DNA of 64,000 nt, from assembly GCA_017301995.1 (NCBI GenBank), contig JAFLEH010000015.1:1-64000 (forward strand), written 5' to 3'. Positions 1-6,848 of the stretch are shown here, one piece after another (position 1 is the first letter of the stretch; every line of letters starts with the position of its first letter). This DNA is from Verrucomicrobiota bacterium. GTDB taxonomy: Bacteria > Verrucomicrobiota > Verrucomicrobiia > Verrucomicrobiales > Akkermansiaceae. The notes below the pieces were generated by a model. That model was not told the origin of the DNA, searched no databases, and was given only the letters and a program-made list of their open reading frames with translations. The translations under genes were made by a program, and so were the position numbers.

Positions 1-2
1 GC

Positions 3-110
3 GAATACAATAAGACGTGCGGCCCGTTTGTCTGGACGAAAGGTCCAGAGAAACTGCGGCGCATCGTCCAGTTGACTCAATCATATCAAAAACAAATGCA
101 CACGAACTAA
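3..110 (+). CDS. IS630-family transposase, C-terminal end (partial at left edge)
   Basis: An open frame enters from the left edge and stops at TAA 108-110, giving the last 35 residues of a protein. The segment N-K-T-C-G-P-F-V-W-T-K followed by a short basic helix resembles the conserved C-terminus of IS630/Tc1-type DDE transposases, where a PFVWT motif is common. The catalytic residues lie outside the window. The frame downstream (from 111) is the body of an unrelated gene, so the IS right end should fall at about 111-125. A TA dinucleotide at 124-125 would suit IS630 target choice, but I could not verify an inverted repeat. Confidence 0.5.
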   Translation, partial: EYNKTCGPFVWTKGPEKLRRIVQLTQSYQKQMHTN

Positions 111-188
111 TGGAACGTTGCACTAGAAACTGGTGATGCAATAAAGTTTGGTGAAGCACCACCATTTGGTCCGCCAACCTCATCCCGC

Positions 189-659
189 TTGATCAAGCTC
201 ATCGGACCTGACAGGGACGCCTTTCTTAAGGGACGCCAATGTGAAAACCAAGGCTTGGGCATCGGAGCTTTCGTTTATTATCGTCGTGTCGTTGAAAACC
301 AGAAGTCCCGTATTCTTCAACAGATTGCGAAGGTTGCCGAGAAGATTGGAGCTCCCCCTGAAAAAGTGGAATTGTTCTCAAAGGCCGCGAAGGAAACACA
401 ATTCTCGCGGGCAATGGATATCGCAAAGCCCGCCTTGCCTGAGAGCCTTCTGATTAGTGGACATAATCCACTCGGACTGTTGCACAGTGCTCTCAGCGAG
501 GGTGTGCACGCCCTCAGCGATCACGAGTGCCTTGAGATTGCGGGTAGTGTGCGGACAATTCTTAATGAGCTTTCCGATCGGATAGCGCAGGCACTAAAGG
601 ATGAGGCCGAGTTGCAGGCGGCGCTAGGAACGCTCCTCAACCGAAGTTCAAAGAGCTAA
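189..659 (+). CDS. Cassette 1 protein of unknown function, probably 5'-truncated by the IS
   Basis: The listed start is TTG at 189, but the same frame is open back to 111 and reads like continuous protein (a G-E-A-P-P-F-G-P-P segment leads into I-K-L-I-G-P-D-R-D). The real N-terminus was therefore probably removed by the IS630-type insertion, and this is likely a 3' remnant rather than an intact 156-residue gene. The protein is soluble and helical, with a conserved-looking G-A-F-V-Y-Y-R-R-V-V-E-N-Q segment. I do not recognise a family. The TAA stop (657-659) lies inside the first core box of attC1, as is usual for integron cassettes. Base composition is more AT-rich than the chromosome to the right. 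Confidence 0.6.
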   Translation: MIKLIGPDRDAFLKGRQCENQGLGIGAFVYYRRVVENQKSRILQQIAKVAEKIGAPPEKVELFSKAAKETQFSRAMDIAKPALPESLLISGHNPLGLLHSALSEGVHALSDHECLEIAGSVRTILNELSDRIAQALKDEAELQAALGTLLNRSSKS

Positions 660-750
660 CAAGTCGTGACGCACCAACCGGTCATAAGCTTTTCAATTTC
701 ATTTCAATTTCCTTTCAATCGACCCGGTGGGCGCACATCAAACGTTCGGT
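654..750 (+). other. attC site 1 (59-base element), end of cassette 1
   Basis: 97 bp. The R'' side is AGCTAAC (654-660), followed by AAGTCG, which is typical of L''. The R' core is GTTCGGT (744-750), with the expected cleavage after G744. The arms ACCAACCGG and CCCGGTGGG can pair into the usual bulged attC hairpin. It is nearly identical over its whole length to attC2. Confidence 0.8.
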
Positions 751-767
751 CAAAAGCATTCCCCACT

Positions 768-1439
768 ATGAACACATCAATTGCCTCTACCTGCCTAGCA
801 TTTCTATGTTCCCTTATCATTCTCCCTGCAGCTACGGCGGGCCAGACAAACGAAGGAAAGCCCAAGGTTGAAGCGGTCCGCAAGGCGGCCGAATCCGGAG
901 ACGCTCATGCCATGACCCAGCTTGGACTTCGGTATCAGCTAGGTGATGGCGTGAAGCAAGACTGGACCGAAGCGGAAAAGTGGTATCTTAAAGCGGCAAA
1001 CCTCGGGGATGGAGAGGCAATGTCTATGCTCGGAACGTGTTATGAATACAAGTTCAGATTACGAATTGCCCAAGAAGCAGAGGCACAGGGATTGACGCGC
1101 CCGAACCTCGGGAATTCGGATAAGGCGAAGGAATTGGTTTTAGCAGTGGATTGGTTCCGCAAGGCCGCATCAAAAGGAAATTCTACGGGTATGTTCAAAC
1201 TGGGTTCTTGCTACGATGATGGCTGGGGAGTCGCGAAAGACGAGACTGAAGCCGTTAAGTGGTATCAAAGCGCGGTTAAGGCGGGCAGTTCAGCAGCGAT
1301 GTGCAATCTAGGGTATCGCTACTGGCAGGGTCGAGGCGTTAAACAAGACAAGGCACAAGCGGAGAAACTCTGGAGGAAATCTGCTTCCATGGGCGACGAA
1401 GGAGGAAAAATGGCACTTAAGGAAGTGGGGCTTAAATGA
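768..1439 (+). CDS. Cassette 2: secreted Sel1-repeat (TPR-like) protein
   Basis: 223 residues from the ATG at 768, chosen because it follows the attC1 core by 17 bp and opens with a signal peptide ending near T-A-G-Q. The mature part contains three to four Sel1-like repeats with the pattern A-M-x-x-L-G-x-x-Y-x-x-G-x-G-V-x-x-D, followed by A-x-K-W-Y. A variable insert sits between the second and third repeats. Sel1 repeats form alpha-alpha superhelices that mediate protein-protein contacts, so an adaptor role in the envelope or outside the cell is plausible. The partner is unknown. It is the only gene of its cassette and probably depends on upstream transcription. Confidence 0.8.
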   Translation: MNTSIASTCLAFLCSLIILPAATAGQTNEGKPKVEAVRKAAESGDAHAMTQLGLRYQLGDGVKQDWTEAEKWYLKAANLGDGEAMSMLGTCYEYKFRLRIAQEAEAQGLTRPNLGNSDKAKELVLAVDWFRKAASKGNSTGMFKLGSCYDDGWGVAKDETEAVKWYQSAVKAGSSAAMCNLGYRYWQGRGVKQDKAQAEKLWRKSASMGDEGGKMALKEVGLK

Positions 1440-1479
1440 GGACTCACCATCGCCGGCAGATCGCGGCACTGAGACCGTC

Positions 1480-1576
1480 ACCGAACAAGTCGTAGCGCAC
1501 CAACCGGCCATAAGCTTTTCAATTTCATTTCGACATCCTTTCAACCGCGCCGGTGCGCGCACATCAAACGTTCGGT
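1480..1576 (+). other. attC site 2, end of cassette 2
   Basis: 97 bp from ACCGAAC (1480-1486) to GTTCGGT (1570-1576). The two boxes are exact reverse complements. The arms GCGCACCAACCGGC and GCCGGTGCGCGC pair with an unpaired AA, like an extrahelical base of attC. The R'' box also matches the TTCGGT that begins this cassette at 745. Confidence 0.85.
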
Positions 1577-1586
1577 GGAAGATATC

Positions 1587-2792
1587 ATGAAACCATTTTC
1601 AAAATTTACCCTCAATATACAGGCCTTCCAGTGCATTCAAGCCGCCATTCCCATCCTTGGCATCGCTGGTATGCTCCTGACAGGTTCGGCGCGAGGTGAT
1701 GGCAATACAGCGGCCAAGAACGATGGCGATTCGCGAGCCGGGGCGGTGACCGAGGACGCTTTGGGTGGACTTCACGGCGATTATACCGCCGTTCGCAAGC
1801 CACTCAAGGAATTCGCGATTCCCGTAAAGGGAGATATCCGGGGCGTGAGCGTTACACCGGATGCGAAGCGCCTCGTGTTCCACGAACTGGTCCGCAATGA
1901 GGACGGAACTAGTGTTTCAAGGGTGTCCGCAATGGAACTTGCCACCGGAAAGGTGACCCGCTTGCAGGAGTGGCCACAAATGGCGATGCAGCGGATGTTG
2001 GCGATTGCCCCGGATGGAAAGAGTGTCGTCTTGGAAGAACTCGAAGATGGCTCGGCAGGTCGTTATGAGTTGGAAACTGGGAAAAGGATTCAGCGCTATG
2101 ACTCCCCGCAGGATAAGCCTGTTGGATCGCTTCATGTCTCTCCCGACGGGAAGCGCATGGCCGGAGGATCACGGGATTTTGGGGCGGTGTATTGGGATTT
2201 AGAGCATGGCGAGGTCCACCATGCAGCTCTTGATTTCGTGTCCACCAAAGTGGGATTTCTTGTCTATCCGCTCAGCGGTCGTAAAACGCTTTTGGTGATT
2301 GCGCTGCCCGAGAGGGAAGGGGCTCCGACTAAACTCGTTCTGAAGGAACCGGATACTGGTCGCACAACGCCACTAACGGAAATTGCGGAGAATTTCGACG
2401 TTCGTTTCGATGCAGTTGGCAAGACGCTCTATGTATTTCGCCAGCGTGATCCTGACAAGGTTGTATGGACCGGTATTGAATTATGGGATGTGGATACCGC
2501 AAAGATCAGGCGGACCATTGAACTCAAGCCGCCGATGTCTTCCATCGGCCTTACACTGACCCAGGACGGACGCTATCTATTTCTCCATCAATACATGGCG
2601 CAGCAAGCTGTGGTGTGGGATTTGATCCACGGCAAGACAATAGCAGTAGCAGGTCCTGTGAATGGCGGTTTCAGGGCATTTACGATTACGCCGGACGGCG
2701 GCAACCTTATCGGAATTACTGGGACCTGGGTTGAGGGAGTTCTACGAAGCGACAAGGTCGGGTTGTTCGATACGAGGTCTCTTGTTCGATAA
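1587..2792 (+). CDS. Cassette 3: secreted beta-propeller protein (WD40/PD40-like)
   Basis: 401 residues. The ATG at 1587 is preferred over an upstream GTG because a GGAAG element precedes it and it starts at the hydrophobic signal sequence (I-L-G-I-A-G-M-L-L-T). Several S-P-D-G-K / T-P-D-G / T-Q-D-G-R turns, each following a beta strand, mark blades of a WD40- or PD40-type propeller. No protease or other catalytic domain follows. Cells would export it to the envelope. The product is unusually long for an integron cassette gene. The stop codon is only 3 bp before attC3. Function is unknown beyond a likely binding role. Confidence 0.7.
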   Translation: MKPFSKFTLNIQAFQCIQAAIPILGIAGMLLTGSARGDGNTAAKNDGDSRAGAVTEDALGGLHGDYTAVRKPLKEFAIPVKGDIRGVSVTPDAKRLVFHELVRNEDGTSVSRVSAMELATGKVTRLQEWPQMAMQRMLAIAPDGKSVVLEELEDGSAGRYELETGKRIQRYDSPQDKPVGSLHVSPDGKRMAGGSRDFGAVYWDLEHGEVHHAALDFVSTKVGFLVYPLSGRKTLLVIALPEREGAPTKLVLKEPDTGRTTPLTEIAENFDVRFDAVGKTLYVFRQRDPDKVVWTGIELWDVDTAKIRRTIELKPPMSSIGLTLTQDGRYLFLHQYMAQQAVVWDLIHGKTIAVAGPVNGGFRAFTITPDGGNLIGITGTWVEGVLRSDKVGLFDTRSLVR

Positions 2793-2795
2793 CGG

Positions 2796-2920
2796 ACCGA
2801 ACAAGTCGAGACACAGCAACCCCTATCAGCCGCCCTGTTCACATGATTTTCTGTAGTTTCAACCCTAACCTTGTGATCGACGCTCGCTCCCGCTGATAGG
2901 GGTGCGTGCTCTTTGACGTT
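2796..2920 (+). other. attC site 3, 5' part, interrupted by a group II intron
   Basis: The R'' box is ACCGAAC (2796-2802). Arms ACCCCTATCAG (2819-2829) and CTGATAGGGGT (2893-2903) form a perfect 11-bp stem. The site stops at GTT (2918-2920) and resumes as CGGC at 4066-4069 after the intron. The restored R' box GTTCGGC is the exact complement of GCCGAAC at the far end of cassette 4 (4572), as cassette biology predicts. Confidence 0.8.
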
Positions 2921-3095
2921 GTGCGCCGAGCCAAGCAAGGCGCTTCTTATATGGTGAAAGACCAAATATGACAAAACCTAGCCAGTAGTCATTACCGAGT
3001 GTTGCAGTTATGTTAGCTAACCCATTGGAATTTCGCGGGAGGCACCGCGTGAACAACATGAACCCGGAGGCTGCCTTGGAGGCCGATGGATGGGG

Positions 3096-3248
3096 AACCG
3101 GAGCGAAGCGGAGATAGCCCGCCTGACCTCCTTCCAATCTGCGGGCAACCGGAGCGAAGCGGAGATAGCCCGCCTGACCTCCTTCCAATCTGCGGGCAAC
3201 CGGAGCGAAGCGGAGATAGCCCGCCTGACCTCCTTCCAATCTGCGGGC
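3096..3248 (+). repeat. Three exact tandem copies of a 51-bp unit
   Basis: Copies at 3096-3146, 3147-3197 and 3198-3248 are identical as read, each beginning AACCGGAGCGAAGCGGAGAT. They lie within the domain I region of the group II intron. There are no spacers, so this is not a CRISPR array. The exact identity suggests recent expansion. Confidence 0.95.
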
Positions 3249-3452
3249 AAACAGCATGATTGAAGCGTACACAGGGAACGCGCATTCGTTTGTGACGAAA
3301 TTTCTTCAATCCCCCGGCGGCGGAGCCGGGGGCTAACTGGCATGGCGTGAGCGGAGCGAGCGCAATCACATAGGCCACAGGGCGGTTCGCACCCGCCCGA
3401 AGACTAATGCAGCCCCGTAAGAGTGACGTGTGGAAGGAGATCCAGTAACGTT

Positions 3453-4046
3453 ATGGAGAACCCAGCAATGAATGGCGCGAAATGGCAAGTGCCACAGATT
3501 CCACCGGGGTCGTCACAGGTCGTGGCATGTGTGAAGAGAAGCGAAAAGATGAACCGATTTTCCACAGTCGGCACCTTGAACTCGGGAGGCCCGGAATGTG
3601 CCCCTTCGGCTGCCGCAAGGTGGCCGGAGGCCATTGGCGATCGACCCAAAGAAGACGCCAGTCGGACATTCGGGGAGTCAGATCCATCCATAGTAGTCAG
3701 AGACGGTAGCGCCGGTCACACGGCTTCGCATCGCTTCGCCGGCGCGAGCACGGCTTCGCATCGCTTCGCCGGTGCGAGCACGGCTTCGCATCGCTTCGCC
3801 GGCGGGAGCACGGCTTCGCATCGCTACGCCGGTGCGAGCACGGCGAAGGGGTGGGCAGGAAGCAACGCAAGCACAGGTATCACCTCGGGACACGAATACT
3901 CCCGCTCGAACGGTGTCAAACTCCCTGCTTGCAATGGGGACCGGTTCTGGCACTCTGTGCCTGAGCCGGTTCCACGTGCGCGCGATCCTGAGGAGCCCGG
4001 TGCGGTAATTCCGCACGCCGGGATCTGCGAGGGGGGCACCGGGTAA
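3453..4046 (+). pseudogene. Possible remnant of the group II intron-encoded protein leader
   Basis: An open frame begins at ATG 3453 in the place where intron-encoded proteins start, just after the domain I-III region. Only an N-terminal leader-like stretch is present. It runs straight into the 30-bp tandem repeats and then into the sequence forming domains IV-VI. None of the reverse-transcriptase motifs (for example YADD) or maturase helices can be found. I read it as the stub left after internal deletion of the ORF. It is unlikely to make a functional protein. Confidence 0.3.
3721..3840 (+). repeat. Four tandem copies of a 30-bp unit
   Basis: Units start at 3721, 3751, 3781 and 3811, each CGGCTTCGCATCGCT followed by TCGCC or ACGCC and ending GAGCA. 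They differ at only a few positions. They sit where the reverse-transcriptase ORF of the intron would be expected and may mark the deletion junction. Confidence 0.95.
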
Positions 4047-4096
4047 CCGGTGTCCCTACCTCAATCGGCAGAGACCCCCACGCAACATCAACTAAC

Positions 4097-4570
4097 ATGA
4101 AGACCAGCACGCTAGCATTTGCTTTATCAATTATCGTCGGTGCAACATTTTCCCTCCAGGCGGAGGAAGCAGGGTCCGCAATACCGTACAATTCAGTCAA
4201 TCGAACGATGACCATGCTAAAGAGTCAGAAGGTTGACGGTGTCGATTGCGTCCCATTCTACTTGAAATCGACAAGAGAGGGTGAACCCTTGGACGCCAAG
4301 AAAGCGAAATTTCATATCCGAACATGGGATGGAGAGATGCATCTGTTGAAGCTAACGCTTCTGTCAGAGATTCCCGCTGACAAGCGTACAGATATTGAGA
4401 AGCAATTGGCCAAACAGGCCTATACACACATCCTGTGGATTCCGAAAGATGTGAAGCAGTATCTCGATGGCGACCTGGTGCACAACCTACCCAAGGGATC
4501 GATCGACATGACCCAAGGAATTAAGATTGCTGGCTCCGTCGGTCCAGGAGCCGAGAAGAAGCAACAATAG
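4097..4570 (+). CDS. Cassette 4: small secreted protein of unknown function
   Basis: 157 residues from the ATG at 4097. A clear signal peptide (hydrophobic L-A-F-A-L-S-I-I-V-G, cleavage near L-Q-A-E) is followed by a mixed alpha/beta domain without recognised motifs and a short Q/K-rich tail. Only one cysteine remains after cleavage. The TAG stop is followed immediately by the GCCGAAC box of attC4. The gene starts 28 bp after the intron-split attC3 core, the normal arrangement for the single gene of a cassette. I cannot assign a role. Confidence 0.75.
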   Translation: MKTSTLAFALSIIVGATFSLQAEEAGSAIPYNSVNRTMTMLKSQKVDGVDCVPFYLKSTREGEPLDAKKAKFHIRTWDGEMHLLKLTLLSEIPADKRTDIEKQLAKQAYTHILWIPKDVKQYLDGDLVHNLPKGSIDMTQGIKIAGSVGPGAEKKQQ

Positions 4571-4571
4571 A

Positions 4572-4668
4572 GCCGAACAAGGCGTCCCACCAAATGACCG
4601 TTAAGCCTCACATGCCCCGATCCAACCACAGCTCAACCGCCGGACACCGGCGGACTTGATCGTTCAGC
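4572..4668 (+). other. attC site 4, end of cassette 4
   Basis: 97 bp from GCCGAAC (4572-4578) to GTTCAGC (4662-4668). AACAAGGCGT follows the first box in the usual attC manner. An internal palindrome CCGCCGG / CCGGCGG lies near the 3' arm. Confidence 0.75.
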
Positions 4669-4673
4669 AGAAA

Positions 4674-5105
4674 ATGGAACGAGAAATCACAGATGGAGAT
4701 CACAAGATAGGACCAAGTCCGACGGTGCGCTTAGTTCGCACAATTGCGATATTTTCTATTTTGGGACTGGTGCTCGTTACCGGGTGGATGCCCGATGCCA
4801 ATTTGATGACAAAAAGCTTGGTATTCGGTGGTGTATTGGCCATCGGCATTGTGGCTTGGACCTATTTAGAGGCACGCAATATTGTGATCCGCCGCAGTCA
4901 GGTGAGTCGTTCTTCTTGGTGGAGAATAGCCGCCCTGAGTCTTCATCCAGTCATGATTCCCATATACCTGATCGTTCTGCCGATCATCGTATTTCTTACT
5001 GTTGCCTGGATCAATCATAACCACGCCGAACAAGCCGTCGCTCCGAACCGCTCATTGCCGTCTTCACAGAATTCAACGTCCTCTGTTCGCGGATCGGAGG
5101 ACTAA
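4674..5105 (+). CDS. Cassette 5: three-helix membrane protein of unknown function
   Basis: 143 residues from the ATG at 4674, 5 bp after the attC4 core. An in-frame TTG at 4656 lies inside attC4 and is rejected. Three hydrophobic segments are visible: I-A-I-F-S-I-L-G-L-V-L-V, then L-V-F-G-G-V-L-A-I-G-I-V-A-W, then I-P-I-Y-L-I-V-L-P-I-I-V-F-L. The last two are linked by a basic loop, so a small inner-membrane protein is likely. The hydrophilic C-terminal tail of about 27 residues is encoded by the attC site itself (from 5025), so its sequence is set by recombination-site constraint. No family recognised. Confidence 0.7.
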   Translation: MEREITDGDHKIGPSPTVRLVRTIAIFSILGLVLVTGWMPDANLMTKSLVFGGVLAIGIVAWTYLEARNIVIRRSQVSRSSWWRIAALSLHPVMIPIYLIVLPIIVFLTVAWINHNHAEQAVAPNRSLPSSQNSTSSVRGSED

Positions 5106-5115
5106 AACGTTGGGC
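5025..5115 (+). other. attC site 5, overlapping the end of the cassette 5 gene
   Basis: 91 bp from GCCGAAC (5025-5031) to GTTGGGC (5109-5115). The second box fits the canonical GTTRRRY exactly. The coding frame of cassette 5 continues through most of the site to TAA 5103-5105. Confidence 0.75.
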
Positions 5116-5140
5116 GAAAATCTGAATCGCCAATAATACA

Positions 5141-5542
5141 ATGAAGACAACCGCCAAGTTCTTGCTTGTTCTGGCCGTTCTTACGGCAATGTGCGCCATC
5201 ATTTGGGAGTTCACTTTGCCGGGGGGCGTCTACGATTGCACAGATGAGGTTGGCTTCGACTATCTGAGTCCAGGCGATTGGGTGCATGGACCTATCGAGT
5301 ATGTTGAAAAGATCGATACCATGCGAGGAATGGAGTTGCCCGACACCCTGAAGCGAGGTTGGACGATTACAGGACTATGGGGCATCTGGTGGTTCATGTT
5401 CGGATCGTCGATCATTATAGCGGGTTTTGCATCGCGTATCAGTTGGGGAGCAGTTGCCGGCACATCACAAGATCGAAACCACACCGACACAGAACCGCCC
5501 AACAAGCCGTGGGATGCAACCGGCGATAACGTCCGTTCTTGA
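5141..5542 (+). CDS. Cassette 6: two-helix membrane protein of unknown function
   Basis: 133 residues from the ATG at 5141. An N-terminal hydrophobic segment (F-L-L-V-L-A-V-L-T-A-M-C-A-I-I-W) may be a signal anchor. A second helix (W-W-F-M-F-G-S-S-I-I-I-A-G-F-A) follows an acidic, probably periplasmic domain of about 65 residues. The C-terminal tail is polar and runs into attC6. No catalytic motif is visible. Like its neighbours it is a single-gene cassette on the + strand. Confidence 0.7.
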   Translation: MKTTAKFLLVLAVLTAMCAIIWEFTLPGGVYDCTDEVGFDYLSPGDWVHGPIEYVEKIDTMRGMELPDTLKRGWTITGLWGIWWFMFGSSIIIAGFASRISWGAVAGTSQDRNHTDTEPPNKPWDATGDNVRS

Positions 5543-5585
5543 ATTCGGGCTCGCCACCGCCGGTGCATCCACATCAACGTTCGAA
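5497..5585 (+). other. attC site 6, overlapping the end of the cassette 6 gene
   Basis: 89 bp from GCCCAAC (5497-5503), a perfect RYYYAAC box, to GTTCGAA (5579-5585). The first box is the exact complement of GTTGGGC, which begins this cassette at 5109, as expected for a cassette that once closed into a circle. Confidence 0.75.
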
Positions 5586-5589
5586 AAAA

Positions 5590-6024
5590 ATGAATTCACT
5601 GACCGCGATCTTTCTTAGTGCGATGCTTTGGCTCACGGGACCGGCATCTGGAGATATTGCCATGCTTCACGGAGATGGGAAAAAAGAGACGTTGATTATC
5701 GTGCAGTATGAGGGCACCGCCCCTCACCTAACCGCATTCTCCTACACCTTTACCTCCGGAAGGGTCGTTGTAGCTGAGGACAACAAGCAGATTGGCGAAG
5801 TCGTGCTCACTGCGGACGAACAAACAGAAGTGGATCGCTATTGTAAGTTTATGAAGAACCGCAATGAGCGTAGCGACATGAGAGAGAGGCATCGGATTAG
5901 ATTTCCGGAGGAATCGAATGCGATGAACTTACCATTAGCAGACTATAAGAAGAGAGCCACAAAGGAGCACAAAAATTCAGTCGAACAAGCCGGTCGAGGC
6001 GACGGCGATAGGCCTTCAAATTGA
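5590..6024 (+). CDS. Cassette 7: small secreted protein of unknown function
   Basis: 144 residues from the ATG at 5590, 5 bp after the attC6 core and preceded by an A-rich run. Upstream in-frame codons lie inside attC6 and are rejected. A signal peptide (I-F-L-S-A-M-L-W-L-T, cleavage near A-S-G) precedes a beta-rich first half and a highly charged second half rich in R, K and E. The last ~15 residues come from the attC7 sequence. No recognisable family. Confidence 0.7.
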   Translation: MNSLTAIFLSAMLWLTGPASGDIAMLHGDGKKETLIIVQYEGTAPHLTAFSYTFTSGRVVVAEDNKQIGEVVLTADEQTEVDRYCKFMKNRNERSDMRERHRIRFPEESNAMNLPLADYKKRATKEHKNSVEQAGRGDGDRPSN

Positions 6025-6066
6025 ACCGGAGTCTTGCGCGCCGCCGCCTCACCTTTAACGTTCGCC
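5980..6066 (+). other. attC site 7, overlapping the end of the cassette 7 gene
   Basis: 87 bp from GTCGAAC (5980-5986) to GTTCGCC (6060-6066). AACAAGCCGG follows the first box. The first box matches the TTCGAA at the start of this cassette (5580) with one mismatch. Confidence 0.7.
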
Positions 6067-6070
6067 AATC

Positions 6071-6787
6071 ATGCAAAGTCTAAACAGTGCTCAGATACCC
6101 AATGACTGCGGCGCGACTCCAATGTCCGATTATGAAACATCTGGATCAGCCAACACACGCGTTCTCTTTCGGAATCTAGAGACCGCCCTTATCGACTGCA
6201 TCGAACGATCAGATTTTGTTGTTGGGTGTGTGGCTTGGCTTACTCACCCGAAGATTATAAAGGCGTTGGCCCAGCCTAGATTTGGGTCCTGCATAGTGGT
6301 GCAGAAAGAAGACTTTCTACGCCCTGACATTGGTAAGGATCGGAAGGCTTGGAAGCGGGGCCTTCGGACCGCCTATGATCAGATGTTCTGTGGTTTAGAC
6401 CGATTCTGCGTTGGAGGACTCGTTAGAGAGTTATCGGTGGGTGGTGACCCGACGCTCGAACCGATCCGTTGTGTGGGCAATCACAACAGCGAGCAGTCTC
6501 CTGCATTTCCAAGGATGCATAACAAATTTCTCATATTCTGCAGCATCGACATATCGGAAGATGAGTGATACACTATTCAGCCCCACCCCATTGTTCCGCA
6601 CAGCGTCTGGACGGGATCCTTCAACCTCACAGAGAACGCTACGCTTTCATTTGAGAATGCTGTTGTTATTGAGTCCACAGATATAGCAACTGCCTACTTT
6701 TCGGAGTGGGCGCAGATTCTGGCTCTATCAGAACCGCTCGACTGGACGAGCGAATGGATCGAACCAGAGTGGAGAATAGGCTCATGA
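6071..6787 (+). pseudogene. Cassette 8: phospholipase D-like (PLD/HKD) protein, interrupted by an in-frame TGA
   Basis: The frame from ATG 6071 reads 165 residues to TGA 6566-6568. The same frame then continues without interruption to TGA 6785-6787, and both parts look like one PLD-like protein. The first part carries M-H-N-K-F-L-I-F, an H-x-K motif. The second carries S-V-W-T-G-S-F-N-L-T-E-N-A and F-E-N-A-V-V-I, the segment that follows the HKD histidine in this family. No frameshift is needed; only one stop codon separates them. Either the gene is dead, the base is an error, or the stop is read through. A full product would be about 238 residues. Neighbouring cassettes give no hint of substrate. 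Confidence 0.7.
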
Positions 6788-6801
6788 CGGGTAACAAGAA
6801 G

Positions 6802-6848
6802 GCCGAACAAGACGGTGGTGGACAAACGGCTACCCGGCCCGAGTCGAA
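6802..6848 (+). other. attC site 8, truncated; right end of the cassette array
   Basis: GCCGAAC (6802-6808) followed by AAGACGG is a clear first attC half. No convincing GTTRRRY core follows within 130 bp, and by about 6850 the sequence turns GC-rich and codes for an AraC-type domain. The 3' half of the site appears to be lost at the array/chromosome junction. The end coordinate is approximate. Confidence 0.55.

Larger units (their letters stand above)
2921..4065 (+). mobile_element. Group II intron with degenerate reverse-transcriptase ORF, inserted in an attC core
   Basis: The 5' end is GTGCGCC, a standard group II start, followed by a GTGAAAGACC segment typical of domain I. Near the 3' end, 3993-4026 folds as domain V: GAGCCCGG pairs with CCGGGATC, with GTGCGG-TAAT-CCGCAC as the distal hairpin. 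Domain VI follows (GGGGGGCACCGG, GTAA, CCGGTGTCCC), and the intron ends in AAT. Excision would join GTT to CGGC and rebuild an attC core. At about 1.1 kb it is too short for a full intron with a reverse transcriptase (usually 2-3 kb). The RT, maturase and endonuclease domains are absent, so mobility would need a protein supplied in trans. Two blocks of tandem repeats lie inside it. Confidence 0.8.

Noticed and set aside
3096-3248. Possible CRISPR array from regular exact repeats
   Set aside because: The 51-bp units are directly adjacent without spacers, no cas genes are near, and they lie in a group II intron. The 57419-57590 and 55953-56032 repeats fail for the same reason.
1-6848. Prophage or conjugative element as explanation for the AT-rich left end
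   Set aside because: No phage, replication or transfer genes are present; attC sites with matching cassette ends explain the layout better.
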